From contig NC_034011.1 in NCBI RefSeq assembly GCF_000346465.2, positions 10,863,898 to 10,927,897 of the forward strand: a stretch of 64,000 bases of DNA, written 5' to 3'. The notes beneath the pieces are model-generated. The model had not been told where the DNA came from and searched no databases. It saw only the letters and a program-made list of their open reading frames with translations. The stretch comes from Prunus persica. Its lineage: Eukaryota; Streptophyta; Magnoliopsida; Rosales; Rosaceae. Shown here piece after piece: positions 37,981-49,651 of the stretch (its first letter is position 1; each line of letters begins with the position of its first letter). The position numbers and the translations under genes are program-made.

Positions 37981-39085
37981 ATCACCAACCAACAAGTTCC
38001 ACGAGTAGAGAACACTCATGCAGATGTGTTGGCGAGCCTATGATCAGCACTGGACACCAGTTCAGACGCTCCATCCTAGTCCAACACCTTGATCGGCCAA
38101 GCATCGAAGGAATAGAGCCAATCGACTCAATGCAGATAGATGAAGACCCCAGCTGGCAAGACCCCATCATCGACTACTTAGTGAATGGAAATCTGCCAAC
38201 GGATAAGTCCGAAGCTAGGAAGGTCCAACAAAAAGCCGTGAGATATTACATGCAAGGCGACAAGCTCATTCGCATATCATACTCCGGCCCTCATCTCACT
38301 TGCACAAAATACCCTCAAACACTTGAGGTCCTCTGCAAAATTCATGACGACGAGCGTGGCAACCACTCTGGGGGCAGGTCACTCGCCCAGAAGGCTCTAA
38401 ATGTAGGCTATTTCTGGCCTACTATGCGCCATGACTCCACTGAATATGTCAAAAGATGTGATCGTTGCTAACGGTACAAAACAGTTCTTAATCTGCCTGT
38501 CGAAATCTACCATCCGCAGAACAGTCCATGGCCTTTCATGCAATGGGTCATCGACTTAGTAAGCCTCATGCCAACGGCACCTGCCAATAAAAAAATGATG
38601 ATCGTCGCCACTAATTACTTTACTAAATGGATTGAGGCCGAAGCTCTATCATCTACTAAAGAAGCCGATGTGGAACGATTTGTCTGGAGAAACATTATAT
38701 GCCGGTTTGACTGCCCACAATCACTAGTTACCGACAATGGCTTATAATTCATCGGCAAGCAGATCACCGCCTTCTTCAAAAAGTATGGCATCAAGCAGCA
38801 TCTCTCTACCCCGTGGTATCCTCATGGCAACGGCCAGGCCGAAGCATCTAATAAATAATATTGGATTGTCTAAAGAAGAGATTAGAAGGCGCCGAAGGAA
38901 AATGGATAGATGAGCTCCTTGGAGTACTATGGGCTTATCGCAGCACCAAGCGAAGATCAACTAGCGAAACCCCATTTTCCCTTGCCTATGGAACTAAAGC
39001 GATCATTCCTCTTCACGTCATTGTCTCCTCTATAGGCATTGAAGTAGGCAGTATTGAGCAGAACTTCAAGCAGATGAGAACAAAT
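37981..39085 (+). pseudogene. Gypsy pol fragment (second RNase H end and integrase)
   Basis: Without LTRs, it matches element B from about 54195 to 55285: ENTHADVLASL, IDEDPSWQDPIIDYL, the zinc finger (NHSGG, KRCDRC) and an integrase core with VTDNG and NGQAEASN. It carries stops at CDRC/stop (38470) and DNG/L-stop (about 38744) and a frameshift near 38858. Both ends are abrupt: the left end abuts copia RT and the right end abuts AT-rich DNA. It is about 85-90 percent like B by eye. Confidence 0.88.
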
Positions 39086-39136
39086 CATTATTGTATTATT
39101 TATTTTTATCTTTTACATTTACTATTATACTTATAG

Positions 39137-39877
39137 AAGGCTTAATATCACAAAATGTCCCTAAGGTATACGAAACTATCAGATTGCATTCTTAATGTTT
39201 TTTTTTGTCACTCGTGGTCCTCAAGGTTTGTATGTGCGATCACAAATGGTCCCTGCTGTTAGGTTCAGCCAAAAACTCCGTTAACTTACTGAAATGACAT
39301 ATATATATATATATATCACAAAACATTCTTGAAGTTCACACACCTTTCACAAATAGTACCTGCAAATTTTTTAAAATTTTTTTCATTTAAAATTCATAAA
39401 ATTCTGGTTTTCTTTTTAAAATTATTTATAAATCCATTTATAGAAGTATTTTAATCTTGAGGACCATTTATGAACCCTAAACCCTTAGTTTTTTCATTTT
39501 AAATTGTTTTTTAAAAACTCAATTAGTTTGTTGATGTGGCATATATATGGAGCCCACATCTACAATAATATAGTGTCACATGTATTTAAAATTCATAAAA
39601 TTTTAAAAAGAAAACCAAATTTTATGAATTTTAAATGAAAAAAATGAAAAAATTTCGTAAGGACCATTTGTGATAGGTGCGTGAACCTCAAGAATGTTTT
39701 GTGATATATATATATGCCACGTCAGCAAAGTAACGGAATTTTTTATGAAACCTAACGGCATGGACCATTTGTGATTACACATACTAACCTTGAGGACCAC
39801 GAATGACACAAGAAAATATTAAGGATGCAATCTGATAGTTTCGTAAACTCTAAGGATGTTTTGTGATAATAAGCCTT
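39137..39877. mobile_element. Long inverted-repeat (foldback) element
   Basis: The two arms, about 39137-39500 and 39510-39877, are near-complete inverted copies. Left: AGGCTTAATATCACAAAATG, GAAACTATCAGATTGCAT, GTGGTCCTCAAGG, CACAAATGGTCC. Right, read on the minus strand: AGGCTTATTATCACAAAACA, the same GAAACTATCAGATTGCAT, and so on. There is no coding capacity. Comparison with the related flank at 60840-60880 suggests an empty site of CTTATAAAAAG and a TTATA-type duplication. Confidence 0.75.
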
Positions 39878-40999
39878 TATAAAAAGTATGTGAGAGAGTG
39901 TAAATGATATTTATTATAAAAGTAAGTGGGGCCCAATATACCTCTTCACTTTAAAGTAGGCAAAATTGCCTTGTTGGGGAGAGTAGGTATATTTTGTCTA
40001 TCCATTTGCCTCTTCCCTTCGAGCATGAAAATGCTGATGTGGTAAGGCAAATGAAGTTTGCCTACTCTTTTGCCTATTCTCTTGGAGACGCTCTTAGGAA
40101 GATGAATGAAAAAGTAAGCAAAACAATAAATAAATAAAAAGGGAAGAAAAAGTTACCATTTTAACTGAAAAATATTTAAAGAGCAGGAAGGGAAAACAAG
40201 TGGGACGACACACTATCGTTGTGACTGTTCTGGCAAAGGCGACACTTCTGGCAGTGGAAGGAAAGGGTCCGTCAACTTAAGTTAGATTTGACAAGATTTA
40301 CATAATTCATGGATTGCGGGATTCTAAAGCTGGTTCAACATTTTAACTGGAACTTGGTCATGGGCTTGTCAATAGGTGAACATTCACGGTTTAGACTATT
40401 ATTACTTGAATCGATGTATTTGCTATGTGTTAATCTAAGTGTTTAGGGTTTAGGGTACTACTGTTATGAGATAATGCTTCTTAACAACCCACTTGCAAAA
40501 CCAAATCTTCATGAATTGCAAATTGCGGATAAAGAAGCAAAGAAATAATTCCGGCTTACCTAGAAAGCCTGACAATTAGAATGACTACCCTTTCAGACCA
40601 AAATTTGTATACACGCATGTGTGTGTATATATATATACACCTTTTCTGGTAAATCGAAGATTCGATAGCATCTCCCATGAAGCCCCTCATCTTGGAGTAA
40701 TAAAACTTTATATTTGGACATTATGTCGTTAATAATGTCAATGTATATTTAATATTTGGTCTTTTTGGCCTCCCATCCATTTGTTAAAAAACTCCTTTAT
40801 AAGTACACATGAAATCCGGAACACTTAAAAATTACTCACCTCGTAGTGTAGTGCACATGGAATTTTATTGTAACAATGAAGTGAAGCGTACACATGAGAT
40901 CGAAAAGAAGATTACAATGTGAATGAGAATGGCCTTAGATCTCCATATAAAATAACTTACTATTCGAAAATTAATGACAAAAACGAAGGATAGAATCCA
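39878..40999. other. Intergenic; start shared with 60835-61060
   Basis: About 39887-40130 resembles 60850-61060: both have CCAATATACCT, then GAAGTAGG or AAAGTAGG, GCATGAAAATG and a CTTGGA ending. Both blocks lie upstream of an ABCG10-like copy. The rest has no recognised gene. Confidence 0.5.
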
Positions 41000-41520
41000 G
41001 CCATGAGGATAGATTTCGTTGGCCACTTTTTGACACTTTAGCAAGAACCTCATCAGCTCATGCATGTAAATCATGTTTAATACTAATTAAAATCACAATA
41101 GAAACTAAACCATATATTCAATATAACGAGGTTAGACTTATTTGGTCACTTTTTGATACATAAGATAAGAGGAGACCTCTTGTACATGCATGTAAAACCT
41201 CTTTTATATATTTTATTTACTTTAAACTAATAGTATATAATATAAATTACTAACCATATATACTCCTTATAATGAGGTTACATTGTTTTTGGCCACTTTT
41301 GGACACATAAGTTAGGACCTCATGTGTATGCATGTAAATCCTCCTTAATATCTTTCTTTATTTGTTTACAATTAATACGGTTAGTGCTAGACTTATCATA
41401 TTTTTATATTATATTGTGTATCATCTCTCTAATAAAAGTGAGGTCTACCTCCGCCACTGAAACTAACCATATGTACTCAAGGATTACGAGGTTAGATTTT
41501 CTCGGCCACTAAGCACCAGC
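41000..41520. repeat. Degenerate tandem repeat, about 135 bp
   Basis: The motif TTGGCCACTTTTTGACAC followed by ACCTCAT and CATGCATGTAAATC recurs at about 41017, 41150 and 41289, with a partial copy at 41500. A stray copy of the unit end lies near 42440. Confidence 0.6.
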
Positions 41521-41574
41521 CTCCTAGGAATTCATTGAAATCCTATATAATAACTATTTTTTTATAATAAAAAA

Positions 41575-42372
41575 ACTTGTTCCTTTAAATTGAGGAGAAA
41601 CTCCTTCTTACAATCAATATGATTTTGATACATGTCAATATTTTTTTTTTCTTTTCTCTTTTTTGTTGAAACTTTATCGGATAATACCTCCCTCCTTGCT
41701 CATAAGAAGGAACTCTTCCTTACCTACTAATGTGGCTCAATCATAATCTAACATGTGTCTCTCTTGTTAAGAATAATTAAAATGAAAAATAAATGCATCT
41801 TCGAGAATTTTAAAAGAAAAGACAAGTGAGCATCCACAATCATGCTCTCTATTTTTTAGTTAAATTTTAGCTAAAAACATATAAAAGTTATTTTAGGAGC
41901 TCTCTATAAAGTTTAAACTCCAATCATGCTCTCTAGTTTAGGGAGTCATAAATGCTATAACTCTTTTTTAATTGGTCAATCTCTATTAAAAAACAATATA
42001 AAAAATAATAAATATTAATTAAAAGTTTGAATTACTCATTAAATAAAGCAGCATTAAATTATAGAGAGTTACTAGGAGTCCTTTCTCTCTCCTCAGATTT
42101 AGGAGCTCTTAGAGGTCTCCCTATTTTAGGAGGTGATTAGGGAGCATGGTTGGAGATGTATTTTTCCAAATCCCCTTTAAAATTTGTCTGAGAAGATGAT
42201 TTAGGGAGCCCTTTGTGGATGCTCTTAGTTTGTGGTTGAGCCACATTTGTAGGTAAGGAGGAGTTCCTCCTTATGGGCAAGGAGGGAATCATTATCCAAC
42301 TTTATCAATATTGTTGCTGAAATTTGATAAGTGTCAAAACTTCATTGGTTTTAAGGAGGAGTTTAACGAGCC
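41575..42372. mobile_element. Foldback element with a nested MITE
   Basis: Outer arms 41575-41760 and 42232-42372 are inverted copies: AAGAAGGAACTCTTCCTTACC against GGTAAGGAGGAGTTCCTCC, and GTGGCTCAATCATAA against TTGTGGTTGAGCCAC. Inside, 41826-42230 is a separate MITE with ends GAGCATCCACAATC and CTTTGTGGATGCTC. Confidence 0.6.
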
Positions 42373-43400
42373 AAGCCTTGCTCTTTTATAAATTCCGATA
42401 GAAACTAACTATATTTAATACCTTTATCTTTACCACAACGGAATCATTCATGTAAATCCTCTTTAATAACTTTTTTGTTTTTATCTAAAATTGGTACAAC
42501 ATGGAGCCATTGAACCACGCCCAGGACCCAAATTTCCCATTTATATCCCTAAGCCGTTGCTCCATTGTTGGTTAAGTTTGGCTACTTGTTGTTTTTCCCA
42601 TAAATAGGGAAAGTTCTCTTGAGTCACTCTTCCTTCAACTGGCTGTTTGTTGAGTTTGCGTACAATTCGCCCTCAAACCTTAATCCTTTTTAGCACTCAA
42701 TTATCCGTGCAAGTTATTGTTGGTTTGTTTAAGTAGCATTTAGTTATGGCTGACTCGCCCAGTTTTTACCGTCCACCAACCTGATCAACTCGATCACGTT
42801 ACCAGAAAACCCGTCCGCCGGAGGTAAAAATCATGGTGAACTCTTCATCTTCTTAGGATTTCATGAGAGGGTTCCATGGTCAACTCTCATCTACTATTGG
42901 TACTTGGTACTTGGTTTTTCGTTTATGAGTTATATGAATTCCAATTCATGCGCAATGTCATTGTGTAGGTGAGTAGTGGCCCGGGTCATGCTATTGGTGA
43001 AATCAGTGTGCATTATTTTACCTTTACTCAGTCCAACGTGATAGCTCACAATTCAACCTCACAAACCATTTCTCTGTTTTCTGTTTTTTTTTTCCTTCCT
43101 CTAAGGGACATGATTTAACCTAAAATCAAAAATCACCATTGAGATTTGGTCTTGTAGATTTACCAGCATGAAACCACCTCACACAGCAACCTTTCCTGTT
43201 CTTTTTTTGCCTTCAACCAAAGACCAAGAAAACATACAACCACAAATACTGAATTTAGGTTTGAAAATGTAGCCTCGTTAAAATCTTGCCATAATAGGAA
43301 AATCTAGTACCTCACACATTATATAATATCACCTCATTTGGCAATAAATGTAGCCCCAAATCTTATCCCCATCCTTGGTGTCACCAAAGGCCTATTTAAC

Positions 43401-43554
43401 CAGAAAAAACTTGTATGAAACGGGATAGCACTATTTTGCTATCCCCGACCAATCACAGACTGTCACGTGGAAAAGTTATCACGCGTGGCATATCGTGATT
43501 GACCGGGGATAGCAAAATAGTGCTATCCCCATTTTATGTAAGTGTTTCTCCCAT
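43401..43554. repeat. Hairpin-forming MITE upstream of ABCG10-like gene
   Basis: 35-base arms (43422-43456 and 43495-43529) pair at 33 positions around a 38-base loop. The core is GGGATAGCACTATTTTGC then TATCCCC, itself partly palindromic. Weaker pairing extends to AACTTGTATGAAA / TTTATGTAAGTG on the outside. It ends about 400 bp before the ATG. Confidence 0.75.
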
Positions 43555-43957
43555 TTAACAGCTGCTCAGTTAAATATATAACTGCAACTCTCACTTACCC
43601 ACAGAAGTCACATGGATGAGACAATTCTGCACCAAACATGTACTCAGTCTCCACCTGAAAAAAACGTTTTTGAAACTGTCAAAAATACATAGGAAGTTTT
43701 ATTAGTCACTGATGTTCCTCTACGCCTAGTTTAGTAAAGAATATAATAGTCTACCAGTTTTCCTTAATTGATCTAATTATTCCCTAACAAGGGAAAATAC
43801 TACAAAAGGGTTAAGAAGTTAACCATACAACAAGCATACATACATATTTGGGCAATGAGAGTGGCGTGTACAAAGAAAAGCTAGTTCAGTGTTTTAACTC
43901 ATCTTTTCTACTCTAATTCTTCCACACATCTCATAGCCTTACCTCTTCTGTTTCTCA

Positions 43958-45790
43958 ATGGAGTTACTAACAAAGGCACAGAATACCATGACTGGCAAGA
44001 AAACCCAATACAGAATTAAGACCAAGAAACTTTGTTACAGATTATCTTCCACAGTTGATCAGTTCAAGTGGCTGTTCAAGAGGGAGGTGACCCCTAAAGC
44101 ATACATCTTGAAGAATGTCAATTTTGAAGCTAGACCGGGAGAGATCACAGCTATTGCGGGTGCAAGCGGAGCAGGAAAGACAACATTGCTAGAAATAGTA
44201 GCTGGTATGATCCCTCTAAGTAGTACTGCTGGCCAAGTTATTGTCAATGACCAGCCAATGAATGCTCAACATTTTCGGAGAGTATCAGGTTATGTCACTC
44301 AAGAAGAAGCCCTCTTCCCACTTCTTACTGTGGAAGAAACACTCTTGTACAGTGCTCGTTTAAGGTTCCATGGTGTGCACCAAAAGGCCACAGCTAGAGT
44401 GAGTGAGCTACTGAGGGAGCTTGGACTACAACATGTTGCCGATGTAAGAATTGGTAGTGAATCTAACCGCGGCATATCAGGCGGTGAAAAACGCAGAGTC
44501 TCCATTGGAGTGGACCTAGTACATGATCCGGCTGTTCTTTTGCTGGATGAGCCTACATCAGGATTGGATTCGTCGTCAGCACTTGATGTAGCCTTGTTGC
44601 TTAAAACTATGGCTTCAACACAAGGTAAGACAATTGTTTTAACCATCCACCAACCTGGATTTCGAATTCTTGAACTAATAGATCAAATTCTATTACTATC
44701 AAATGGAACTGTGATTCACAATGGACCACTGCATATGCTAGAGCAACGGCTTAGATATGCAGGTCATTCCATTCCTCTGCAAGTTAATGTGCTTGAGTTT
44801 GCTATTGAAGTTATGGAAGACTTGATCATACATGTTGAAGAAAGTGAAATAGAATATGGTGAAATAGAAGGAGAATTTAAGCATGTTAGACCAAATTCAA
44901 TCATAGCTAACGTTCATGAAGACAAAGGCCTCTATGCCAATCCTCTGTTCAAGGAGGTTTTCATACTGGGCCATAGATTCTCCAACATCATTTGTAGAAC
45001 CAAACAGCTTTTCCTTGCGAGAATAATGCAGGCTTTACTTGCAGGATTTGTGCTGGGTACTATTTTTATGAATGCTGCTAATGACCCAAGAAGAGCTAAA
45101 TTACAAACACAAATTGGGTTTTTTGCCTTCAGCCTCACCTTCTTGATGTCTTCTGCAACTGAAGGACTACCAATTTACCTGCAAGAGAGGAGAATATTGA
45201 TGAGGGAAACCTCAAGAGGTGCTTATAGAATCTCTTCTTATGTCATATCAAACACTCTAGTATTCCTTCCTTTCCTATTAGGTGTGGCTCTTCTCTATGC
45301 TACCCCAGTCTACTGGTTAGTTGGATTAAGAAGGGAAATTGATGGGTTTCTCTACTTTTCACTGGTGGTGTGGATGGTCATTTTGATGTCAAATTCTTTG
45401 GTTGCGTGCTTCAGCGCTCTAGTGCCGAACTTCATCATGGGAACATCTTTAGTGGCAGGGCTTATGGGTTCCTTCTTTCTATTTTCTGGGTTTTTCATCC
45501 CAAAGGAGGACATTCCCAGCTACTGGACTTTCATGCACTACTTGAGTTTATTTAAGTACCCACTTGAGTGTTTCCTGATAAATGAGTATGGGGGAGAGCA
45601 GGGAAGAAGGAGATGTTTGCAGAGTGTTGGAGGCGACTGCATTCTGTATGGTGACTGGTTCTTGATGCAGCAAGGTCTGAAACCATCACAGAAGTGGATC
45701 AACTTAGGTATAATGTTGGGTTTCATCATTGGTTACAGATGGCTTGGTTTTCTGATTCTGTGGTACAGATCTTACAGAATCAGTAAGTAG
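43958..45790 (+). CDS. ABC transporter G family half-transporter, ABCG10-like
   Basis: A single exon of 610 codons, usual for this ABCG subgroup. The nucleotide-binding domain comes first: Walker A GASGAGKT at residues 68-75, Q-loop VTQEEALF, signature ISGGEKRR near 173-180, Walker B LLLDEP with D-loop SGLDS near 195-205, and H-loop HQPG near 231. The C-terminal half (about 350-600) holds six predicted membrane segments, with blocks [20 protein letters not shown] and [10 protein letters not shown]. The half-transporter would dimerise in a membrane and export a small molecule; the substrate is unknown. By eye it is closest to Arabidopsis ABCG10. Broken halves of a sister copy lie at 35420-36274 and 61705-62594. 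Confidence 0.95.
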   Translation: MELLTKAQNTMTGKKTQYRIKTKKLCYRLSSTVDQFKWLFKREVTPKAYILKNVNFEARPGEITAIAGASGAGKTTLLEIVAGMIPLSSTAGQVIVNDQPMNAQHFRRVSGYVTQEEALFPLLTVEETLLYSARLRFHGVHQKATARVSELLRELGLQHVADVRIGSESNRGISGGEKRRVSIGVDLVHDPAVLLLDEPTSGLDSSSALDVALLLKTMASTQGKTIVLTIHQPGFRILELIDQILLLSNGTVIHNGPLHMLEQRLRYAGHSIPLQVNVLEFAIEVMEDLIIHVEESEIEYGEIEGEFKHVRPNSIIANVHEDKGLYANPLFKEVFILGHRFSNIICRTKQLFLARIMQALLAGFVLGTIFMNAANDPRRAKLQTQIGFFAFSLTFLMSSATEGLPIYLQERRILMRETSRGAYRISSYVISNTLVFLPFLLGVALLYATPVYWLVGLRREIDGFLYFSLVVWMVILMSNSLVACFSALVPNFIMGTSLVAGLMGSFFLFSGFFIPKEDIPSYWTFMHYLSLFKYPLECFLINEYGGEQGRRRCLQSVGGDCILYGDWFLMQQGLKPSQKWINLGIMLGFIIGYRWLGFLILWYRSYRISK

Positions 45791-46021
45791 TTACAAGTCT
45801 TTTGTTGACCACAAAAAGTACAAGTCCTTTTCCGTTTTTGTTTCGACCAAAAACAAATAATGTATCTGTTTGTTTCTTTTTTTTGGAACTTAATAAAGCA
45901 TGTTGGTGTTTGTAAGCAATTGCATATCCCTGGTATACTTTGTTCTATTTGGATGTTTAATCTTCATTTCACACAGCTTCCCAGAATGTTCACTTCAACT
46001 GCATTTCTTTTTTTTTTTTAA
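45791..46021. other. 3' region of ABCG10-like gene
   Basis: AT-rich 3' flank with an AATAAAGCA-type polyadenylation motif near 45892. No other feature. Confidence 0.4.
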
Positions 46022-46297
46022 TTATGCGAAAAAGAGAATTATAAACCAAAACCTCGCGGGCACGCAGGCCCAAAAGGTCAAAAAAGAAAGAGCAACAGAA
46101 AGAGGCAGCCCAGTCTCCCAAAGAAAGGAAGAGGACAGCCCATGGCCTAGATCAGCTAAGGCATCAGCAAGGAAGTTTGCTTCTTGGAACACATGACCAA
46201 ACAGAATGGTATCACAAAAGGAGCTCAAGTGCCAAACATCATGAATTAGCATCTTGATTGACCAGGGGACATAGAAGCTTTCTTCTTGTTGGTTCAT
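46022..46297 (-). pseudogene. LINE RNase H fragment
   Basis: The minus strand reads WSIKMLIHDVWHL then FGHVFQEANFLADALADLGH, typical of the RNase H tail of plant L1-type retroelements. It is a short isolated piece without a catalytic core. It is not contiguous with the LINE at 26690. Confidence 0.6.
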
Positions 46298-46619
46298 TCA
46301 TGGGCTCTCTCAATTTTCCCTCTAAATAAGAATGACCTAAAAAAATATAACATTGCAGACCAAAAAACAGAGTCCTCTGTTCCATCTTTTCTGATTCTAT
46401 TGGATTATTTTGATTTCTCAACTTGATTTTTGCAATTTTATTGTCCTTTTTTAATGAATTCTGCGTTCTATGATTGTTGATGAAAAACTCAAGTAATATA
46501 ATTGTTTGTACCAAAAATTGTATTTTTGCCTAAAATGGAAGATAATGTTCCATGAACATCAAAATGGCCAAAATATGGCTAGACATGCATTGCTGCAGAC
46601 AGATGGAGTGAGCCCAAAA

Positions 46620-47240
46620 TTCAACTTCCAGCGCTCAAATAAAGTTTCGTTCTTCATGAAAGTTGTTCATCTTTATATCTACTGCAACATATCCAAATTT
46701 GGGTTTATTCGGACAAATGTTGAATCCTAAGAGCTGAAAACATCAGATGCACAGCGCCAGTAAAAAGCTTATAGCAGCAATTCGGGCCTAATTCGGGCCT
46801 AATTCCAATGCTCTAATGAATTTTCTTTCTTCATGAAAGTTGTTCATTAGAATGTCTACTGCAACATATCCACATTTGGGATCATTTGGATATATTTGGA
46901 ATCCTCACAACATCAAACATCAGAAACATACCAGCAACAGCGAAAACTGATAACTGTGGCAATTTGGGCCTAATTATGGCCCAATTCGGGCCAGCTTCCA
47001 GTCATCAAATGAATATTCGTTCTGCATGAAAGTTGTTCATTTGGATGTCTACTACAACATATCCGAATTTGGAGTCATTTGCATTAGTATTGAATCTTCA
47101 GAGCACTAATCATGATTTCTGTTCGTGAGAGTAATGTATGACGACTAGTCAGTTGCAACCATGCTAAATCAGATTTTCCATTGCTCAAATGGAATTAAGT
47201 TCTTCATCAATGTTGTCCCTACTTATGTGGAGAAACTCAA
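46620..47240. repeat. Tandem repeat, about 180 bp, three and a half copies
   Basis: Each unit carries CATGAAAGTTGTTCAT (46654, 46831, 47024), then a TCTACTGCAACATATCC stretch and TGAATCCTCA-like sequence. A degenerate fourth copy begins near 47185. The spacings are 177 and 193 bp. Confidence 0.8.
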
Positions 47241-48858
47241 TGACTGCAAATAAAGTTTCACTTCATCGATGAAGGGACTTCATCACAAGTGAGTTGATTC
47301 AAAGAAGAATAAAATAATGTTGTGGTAGATGGAAACAATTTAATATTCTCTGTGATGAAGAATATTAAAACAAAGCAAAGCTCAACATACACGTGAAAAG
47401 TCTACGCCAAGGTTGAAAGAACAATAAAATAATATGCAAGTGGGCTTAAAAAATAAATAAATAAAGAAGTAGAGATGGTGGTCATTGTCCCTCCATTTCT
47501 TTTTGTCTTTTAGTCAACTACTTTTGGCTGTCACTCAACAATCAATGGCAAGTGGACTAATACTTTGGATTTCTTTAAGTCTAATAGTGATAACTTTTGT
47601 CAAATCACATCAAAGCCTCTTAGCAACTTTTTTGGGTTTACTTATATTTGCACGCAACCCACTCACCAAAACCAATGGCAAGTGGGTACTTCAAATTGAC
47701 TGTTGGTCCATTCAACCGACCTCCATTCTCTATAAATTGAAGGAGAAATCATCAGCAAAACACACACAACTCAACCAAAAAAAACCAGACTCAACGTCTA
47801 TAAACCCAGCTCAAAAGCTTGAAACAGACTTCCTTTTTCATTCTTTGAATTTCCCTGTTGACTCCTGAGGATTTTTCTTTATTTTGCTCTGCCAACTCTT
47901 GGTATGATTTTTCCTTCTACAAGATTGAATAGAGAAATCTTCAGGCTGTGTTGTTTATGTATTTCCTTTTTCTTTCAAGTTGTCTGAATAGAGAAATATT
48001 CCGATAAACTTCTGCCATTTTCATTATCGTTTAATTTCAATTTCTGTCAATTACCATTTTCGCACTAGATGAATATTGAAGTCCTCTTAATTGAGGCATA
48101 GAAAAGAACCTTGTATTGGATCAGTTCCCCACCCAATCCACAATCGATTGATTAAAGTCAATATCGATGCGCATTTTCCAGCCTTACCATTTTCAGTCTG
48201 TTGGAGTTTGTCACTGCCAACAGTGGCATGCCTTCGCAATCGCAACAAGCAAACTCCACGGCCAAACCCCAAGCGAATGGCCGGCGGGTCTTTTTCGGGG
48301 TAAACAATAATATAATGTCACTGAACAAAATGTCAAAGATTTAATTCTTCACTGATGTTTCTTTGGTTATTTTATCGTCTCAGACAAATCCTGTAGACTT
48401 GTAGTCCAGGTAGATCATCATGCATTTAGTAATTTGTATCTTCTTCTTGGATTAATTCATTTATCTTTTGTTATTTGTAAGAACAATTCTTGGGATTTCT
48501 CCAATCAATGATTTGTCAAATTTAGACATTTCTGTCGTTTACTACTTCTTCAATCTCATGTCATTGTCTTTAATTTTTGGTTCAATGGTTATGTCTCATG
48601 CAAAATCATATCAAATTTACGAATATTATAAGGTTTATGTGAGCACATGGGTTGTTCGCCCATTTTGTAGATCGTGGGCCCAATTTACGTGTATTGACTT
48701 ATAAATCAAAGATCATATATGCTCCATTTCCAGCCCAACTTGTATAAACAAAAAATGTTGGTTTTAAAATCTTAAATAGAATTTAATTTCTTCAATTTAT
48801 TTTGCCAAACAGTTGGACTAATGAATGGTTTTGAAACGCATAGATGTGAAATGAGTTC
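47241..48858. other. Gene-poor stretch left of element B
   Basis: No gene can be supported. A promoter-like CTCTATAAATTG (about 47731) is followed by a CA-rich leader-like sequence, and CAATGGCAAGTGG occurs twice (47543, 47671). At 48120-48300 one frame has IKVNIDAHF, reminiscent of a LINE RNase H start, but too little to call. The final AGTTC (48854-48858) is the left TSD of element B. Confidence 0.4.
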
Positions 48859-49554
48859 TGTGGGAACCTAATTAAATCAAACCCTAGGTCAAATAATTCC
48901 TACCATTTGGGGATTATTTGATCAAATTGGGAGTCAATCAACCTAATTAGGAGTTACTCAATTTAATTGGGAATTATCCAATTAAATTGAACGTTACCTA
49001 ATTAGGTTGAGATTTGATTTGGTTAATTACCACGATCCCCAATTAAATGAGAAGTTACCTAATTGAATCGGGATTTGATTTGATACCTACCACAATTAGG
49101 GATTTGATTTACCCTAATAAATCAAATCCCTAATTAATCAAATCAATTCCAAAAAGGGGAGGAATAATTCCCTTCCATCTACGGAATTATTCCTCTGAAA
49201 CCCTAGCCTCCGAGACTACTATAAAAGCATAGCCACACACAATGGTTGAGGTACGCCTAAAATCTTACTAAAATCTCTGCAGAAAATTCCTCTCAAACCC
49301 TAGCTACCTCCTCTCTTTCTCTCTTTTACATAAGGCTCTGGCCGCCCGATTTATATTATAAACACATCCCGTACCTTATTTTAGCTATCGTTTCTCTAAA
49401 GATCAATTCAACTGACTTAGGCATCGGAGGGCCTTTGGCCAACACCCTCCGGGTGTGGTCTTTTACTCCGATCTGTTTTGCAGGGAGAAAGAGAGGCGGA
49501 GAAGACGAAAGAATCTTGGGCGAATATTCTCCCGTGAGATCATTTGCACAAACA
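48859..49554 (+). repeat. 5' LTR of element B
   Basis: Begins TGTGGGAACC and ends GCACAAACA. TATAAAAG at 49220-49227 is the likely promoter, followed by a CT-rich leader and a GGGAGAAAGAGAGGCGGAG tract shared with element A. It matches 59873-60569. Confidence 0.95.
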
Positions 49555-49576
49555 AATTGGTGCTTTCATTGAGAGC
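49555..49576 (+). other. Primer-binding site of element B
   Basis: AA then TTGGTGCTTTCATTGAG follows the LTR directly. It is identical to the site in element A over the visible stretch. Confidence 0.8.
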
Positions 49577-49651
49577 ACGAGGTATACTCAACGCGTGCTC
49601 AAGGAATCCGTTCCTCCTATTTTCCAATCCACCGAAGCCTTCCAAACAACC

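Noticed and set aside
48091..48303. Possible RNase H-like piece (IKVNIDAHF)
   Set aside because: Only one short motif matches and the rest does not follow the family. Kept as a note in the intergenic entry.
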